DNA of 8,713 nucleotides, from positions 1 to 8,713 of the forward strand of contig JAITXK010000160.1 in the NCBI GenBank assembly GCA_031284765.1. The letters run 5' to 3'. The notes under the pieces were generated by a model, which searched no databases, was not told where the DNA came from, and was given only the letters and a program-made list of their open reading frames with translations. Positions 6,376 to 8,713 of the stretch are shown piece after piece. Numbering within the stretch: position 1 is the first letter of the stretch; each line of letters begins with the position of its first letter. The position numbers and the translations under genes were made by a program. This stretch comes from Candidatus Symbiothrix sp. (GTDB lineage Bacteria > Bacteroidota > Bacteroidia > Bacteroidales > Azobacteroidaceae).

Positions 6376-6735
6376 ATGGAGGAAACAAAAGGTTTAGTAA
6401 ACACAATGGTCGAAGCATTGCAAGAAAAAAAAGGGCAACGGATCGTTTGCCTGGATTTAACCAAATTGGAAGGTTCTATTTGTCAATATTTCATTATAGC
6501 ACAAGGAAATACGCCGACACAAGTATCGGCGTTGTCCGATTCGGTCTGGGATTTGGTTTCCAGCCGCTTGCACGAAAAACCGCTGGGCGCCATCGGAATG
6601 AAAGAAGCACAATGGATTGCCATGGATTACGGCACCGTTATGTTGCACATTTTTGTTCCCGCTATCCGCGAGTATTATAATTTAGAAAATTTATGGGCAG
6701 ATGCCGATGTTACAGAAATCCCTGATAGTATATGA
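6376..6735 (+). CDS. rsfS: ribosome silencing factor RsfS (YbeB/iojap)
   Basis: Binds ribosomal protein uL14 on the free 50S subunit and blocks joining with 30S, lowering translation under nutrient limitation. The 119-residue protein has the normal length for the family. Characteristic features are the early strand-helix segment DLTKLEGSICQYFIIAQGNT (27-46), then GMKEAQWIAMDYGTVMLHIF (74-93) containing the conserved Trp80 and Asp84-Tyr85-Gly86, and the C-terminal signature REYYNLENLWADA (98-110). The ATG at 6376 follows the leader of a consensus promoter. The stop overlaps the ftsH ATG by four bases, so the two are co-transcribed and probably translationally coupled. From memory, rsfS-ftsH adjacency is a conserved arrangement in Bacteroidales. 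Confidence 0.96.
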   Translation: MEETKGLVNTMVEALQEKKGQRIVCLDLTKLEGSICQYFIIAQGNTPTQVSALSDSVWDLVSSRLHEKPLGAIGMKEAQWIAMDYGTVMLHIFVPAIREYYNLENLWADADVTEIPDSI

Positions 6736-8713
6736 GTCAACAAAAAAAGAACAATAAAGAAAACTTTCCTACTCCGAAAAGACCTGTCAAAACGAACGGC
6801 AATTGGACGTATCTGCTGATATTCCTGATGATCGGCTTTTTCTTTTTCTCCAATCGAGAAACGAATAACAATAAAGAGGTTGATTGGACAACATTCCAAA
6901 AATACGCGCAACAAAATGTTTTCAGCGAAATGGTAGTCAATAACACTCAAGTAGTTGCCACCATTAAACCCGAAAATATCAAAGCAATTCTGGGCGTTGA
7001 CAGTTTGACTTCCAAATATTCTTTTCTGGGAGAAACGAAGGGAACGCTTACCGTAACCATTCCGTCCAAAGACAGTTTTGAAACGTTTTATAAAGAAACA
7101 AAAAATGCGTATTCCATCAATGCTTCCGTCAAATACGACAACGGCAATGGCATTCTACAATACATTTTAATCAATATTCTGCCCCTGGTCTTTTTCGTGG
7201 GAATCTGGATTTTCCTCATGCGGAAAATGTCAGGCGGCGGAGGAGGAGGCTTGTTCAACGTAGGACGTACCAAAGCGCAATTGTACGACAAATCCTCTCC
7301 GAACAGCAAGAAAATAACTTTTCAGGATGTGGCCGGCTTATCGGAAGCCAAACAGGAAGTGGAAGAGATTGTCGATTTTCTGAAAAAACCGGATAAATAT
7401 ACCGGTTTGGGCGCTAAAATCCCCAAAGGCGCGTTATTGGTAGGCCCTCCGGGAACAGGGAAAACGCTATTGGCCAAAGCCGTAGCAGGTGAAGCGGATG
7501 TTCCTTTCTTCTCTTTATCGGGTTCCGATTTTGTGGAAATGTTTGTCGGCGTAGGCGCTTCGCGCGTGCGGGATTTATTCCGTCAAGCCAAGGAAAAAGC
7601 CCCTTGCATCATTTTTATTGATGAAATTGATGCCGTAGGCCGTGCCCGTAACCGCAATGTCAACATGGGTGGAAACGACGAGCGCGAAAGTACTTTAAAT
7701 CAACTTCTTACCGAAATGGACGGATTTGGCACTAACACCGGAATCATCATTTTGGCGGCCACCAACCGGGTTGATATTTTAGACAAAGCTTTACTGCGTG
7801 CAGGACGTTTCGACCGCCAGATCAATGTTGATTTGCCGGAATTGAACGAGCGGAAAGAAATTTTTATCGTCCATCTACGCAATATTAAAATAGACGAATC
7901 GGTTGATACCGAATTTCTATCTCGCCAAACACCTGGATTTTCGGGAGCGGATATTGCCAATGTTTGCAACGAAGCCGCTCTGATTGCCGCCCGCAACGGC
8001 AAAGAATTTGTACAACGCGAAGATTTTATGAATGCCGTCGACCGTATCGTGGGTGGTTTGGAAAAGAAATCGAAAATTACCACCATCGGCGAACGTCATT
8101 CCATCGCCTTGCACGAGGCCGGACATGCAACTTTAAGCTGGATGTTGGAATTTGCCAATCCCCTGGTCAAAGTAACGATTGTCCCACGGGGAAAAGCCTT
8201 GGGAGCGGCATGGTATATGCCCGAAGAACGTCAAATCACGACTTACCAACAATTACAGGACGAAATGTGCGCCACTTTGGGCGGACGTGCAGCCGAGGAA
8301 TTGTTTTTGGGCAAAATCTCCACCGGCGCCTCCAATGATTTGGAACGGGTAACAAAACAAGCCTACGCCATGGTTGTCTATTACGGCATGAGCGAACGCC
8401 TGCCGAACCTGAACTACTACGATGCTTCAGGTCAGGATTGGGGATTCAATAAACCATACAGCGACGAAACTGCGCACTTGATTGATGAAGAAGTGAAACG
8501 CATCATCAATGAACAATACGAACGCGCAAAAGTCATCCTGACAGAAAACAAAAAGCAACACAAAGAACTGACCGAAGTCCTGTTAGACAAGGAAGTGATT
8601 TATGCGGACGATTTGGAGAAAATCTTTGGCAAACGCCTTTGGTTGTCCCGCTCGCAGGAAATATTGGAACAACAGAACGTGAATAATCCGGATGCCGCCG
8701 CTAAGGAATTGCT
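6732..8713 (+). CDS. ftsH: ATP-dependent zinc metalloprotease FtsH, 3'-truncated
   Basis: Membrane-anchored AAA+ protease that extracts and degrades misassembled membrane proteins and some regulators. The frame runs off the window end with 660 complete codons visible, so only a short C-terminus is missing. Order of features: Lys/Asn-rich cytoplasmic N-terminus; TM1 about 25-41; periplasmic domain about 42-140; TM2 about 141-163; a six-glycine linker; AAA+ domain with Walker A GPPGTGKT (238-245), pore motif Phe271-Val-Gly, Walker B Asp297-Glu298, and SRH arginine fingers Arg359 and Arg362; then the peptidase domain with zinc motif HEAGH (461-465) and third ligand Asp536 in STGASNDLE. All catalytic residues are present, so it should be active. 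The ATG at 6732 overlaps the rsfS stop (ATGA). Confidence 0.97.
   Translation, partial: MSQQKKNNKENFPTPKRPVKTNGNWTYLLIFLMIGFFFFSNRETNNNKEVDWTTFQKYAQQNVFSEMVVNNTQVVATIKPENIKAILGVDSLTSKYSFLGETKGTLTVTIPSKDSFETFYKETKNAYSINASVKYDNGNGILQYILINILPLVFFVGIWIFLMRKMSGGGGGGLFNVGRTKAQLYDKSSPNSKKITFQDVAGLSEAKQEVEEIVDFLKKPDKYTGLGAKIPKGALLVGPPGTGKTLLAKAVAGEADVPFFSLSGSDFVEMFVGVGASRVRDLFRQAKEKAPCIIFIDEIDAVGRARNRNVNMGGNDERESTLNQLLTEMDGFGTNTGIIILAATNRVDILDKALLRAGRFDRQINVDLPELNERKEIFIVHLRNIKIDESVDTEFLSRQTPGFSGADIANVCNEAALIAARNGKEFVQREDFMNAVDRIVGGLEKKSKITTIGERHSIALHEAGHATLSWMLEFANPLVKVTIVPRGKALGAAWYMPEERQITTYQQLQDEMCATLGGRAAEELFLGKISTGASNDLERVTKQAYAMVVYYGMSERLPNLNYYDASGQDWGFNKPYSDETAHLIDEEVKRIINEQYERAKVILTENKKQHKELTEVLLDKEVIYADDLEKIFGKRLWLSRSQEILEQQNVNNPDAAAKEL

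Noticed and set aside
7218..7250. Run of six glycine codons in ftsH after the second membrane helix.
   Set aside because: A glycine-rich linker at this place is usual for Bacteroidetes FtsH, so it is not a repeat expansion of note.
7700..8086. A 128-codon minus-strand frame inside ftsH.
   Set aside because: It is antisense to the conserved AAA+ domain of FtsH, has no recognisable motifs and is a shadow of the real coding frame.
1..8713. Search for a new system: mobile elements, CRISPR, defence genes, tRNAs, riboswitches or dense repeats.
   Set aside because: Almost all of the window is covered by recognisable core genes; the only gaps are 152 and 205 nt and contain promoters. Nothing seen supports an undescribed system.

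Overview
The window looks like an ordinary housekeeping stretch of a Bacteroidota chromosome, most likely order Bacteroidales. Three lines of evidence point there: (1) lineage-typical protein forms, including the Bacteroidetes omega-like RNA polymerase subunit, a DUF4293 four-helix membrane protein, a BamD lipoprotein with an N-terminal LLTAC lipobox, and an FtsH with a glycine run after its second membrane helix; (2) promoters of the Bacteroidetes type (TTTG or TTG, 19-nt spacer, TAnnTTTG) upstream of three genes; (3) no clear Shine-Dalgarno sequences ahead of the start codons. The family-level assignment (Dysgonomonadaceae/Porphyromonadaceae-like) is only an impression.

Layout. Positions 1-768 (+) hold the C-terminal part of an aldose 1-epimerase (galM) cut by the window edge. 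A 152-nt gap carries a weak terminator-like hairpin and a good promoter for phoH (921-1910, +), followed closely by purC (1925-2866) and aroE (2868-3611). These three are probably one transcript. On the minus strand an operon reads from 6170 down to 3617: bamD, rpoZ-like omega, DUF4293, and a FecCD/BtuC-type ABC permease. Its genes are 4 nt apart, overlapping by 4 nt, or 1 nt apart. It converges on aroE with only 5 nt between the two stop codons. A 205-nt divergent intergenic region (6171-6375) holds a bamD promoter on the minus strand and a strong rsfS promoter on the plus strand. rsfS (6376-6735) overlaps ftsH (6732 to the window end, 3' truncated) by four bases.

Functionally the genes are unrelated core functions sharing operons: purine synthesis (purC), the shikimate pathway (aroE), outer-membrane assembly (bamD), transcription (omega), ribosome silencing (rsfS) and membrane proteolysis (ftsH). 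I found no mobile element, CRISPR array, tRNA, rRNA, defence locus or biosynthetic cluster, and no sign of a new biological system. The observations worth a second look are modest: a GalM with its usual active-site Asp-His pair replaced by Asn-Ser, an orphan FecCD permease at the tail of the bamD operon, a 5-nt convergent junction with no visible terminator, and a palindrome plus motif repeats at the rsfS start site.
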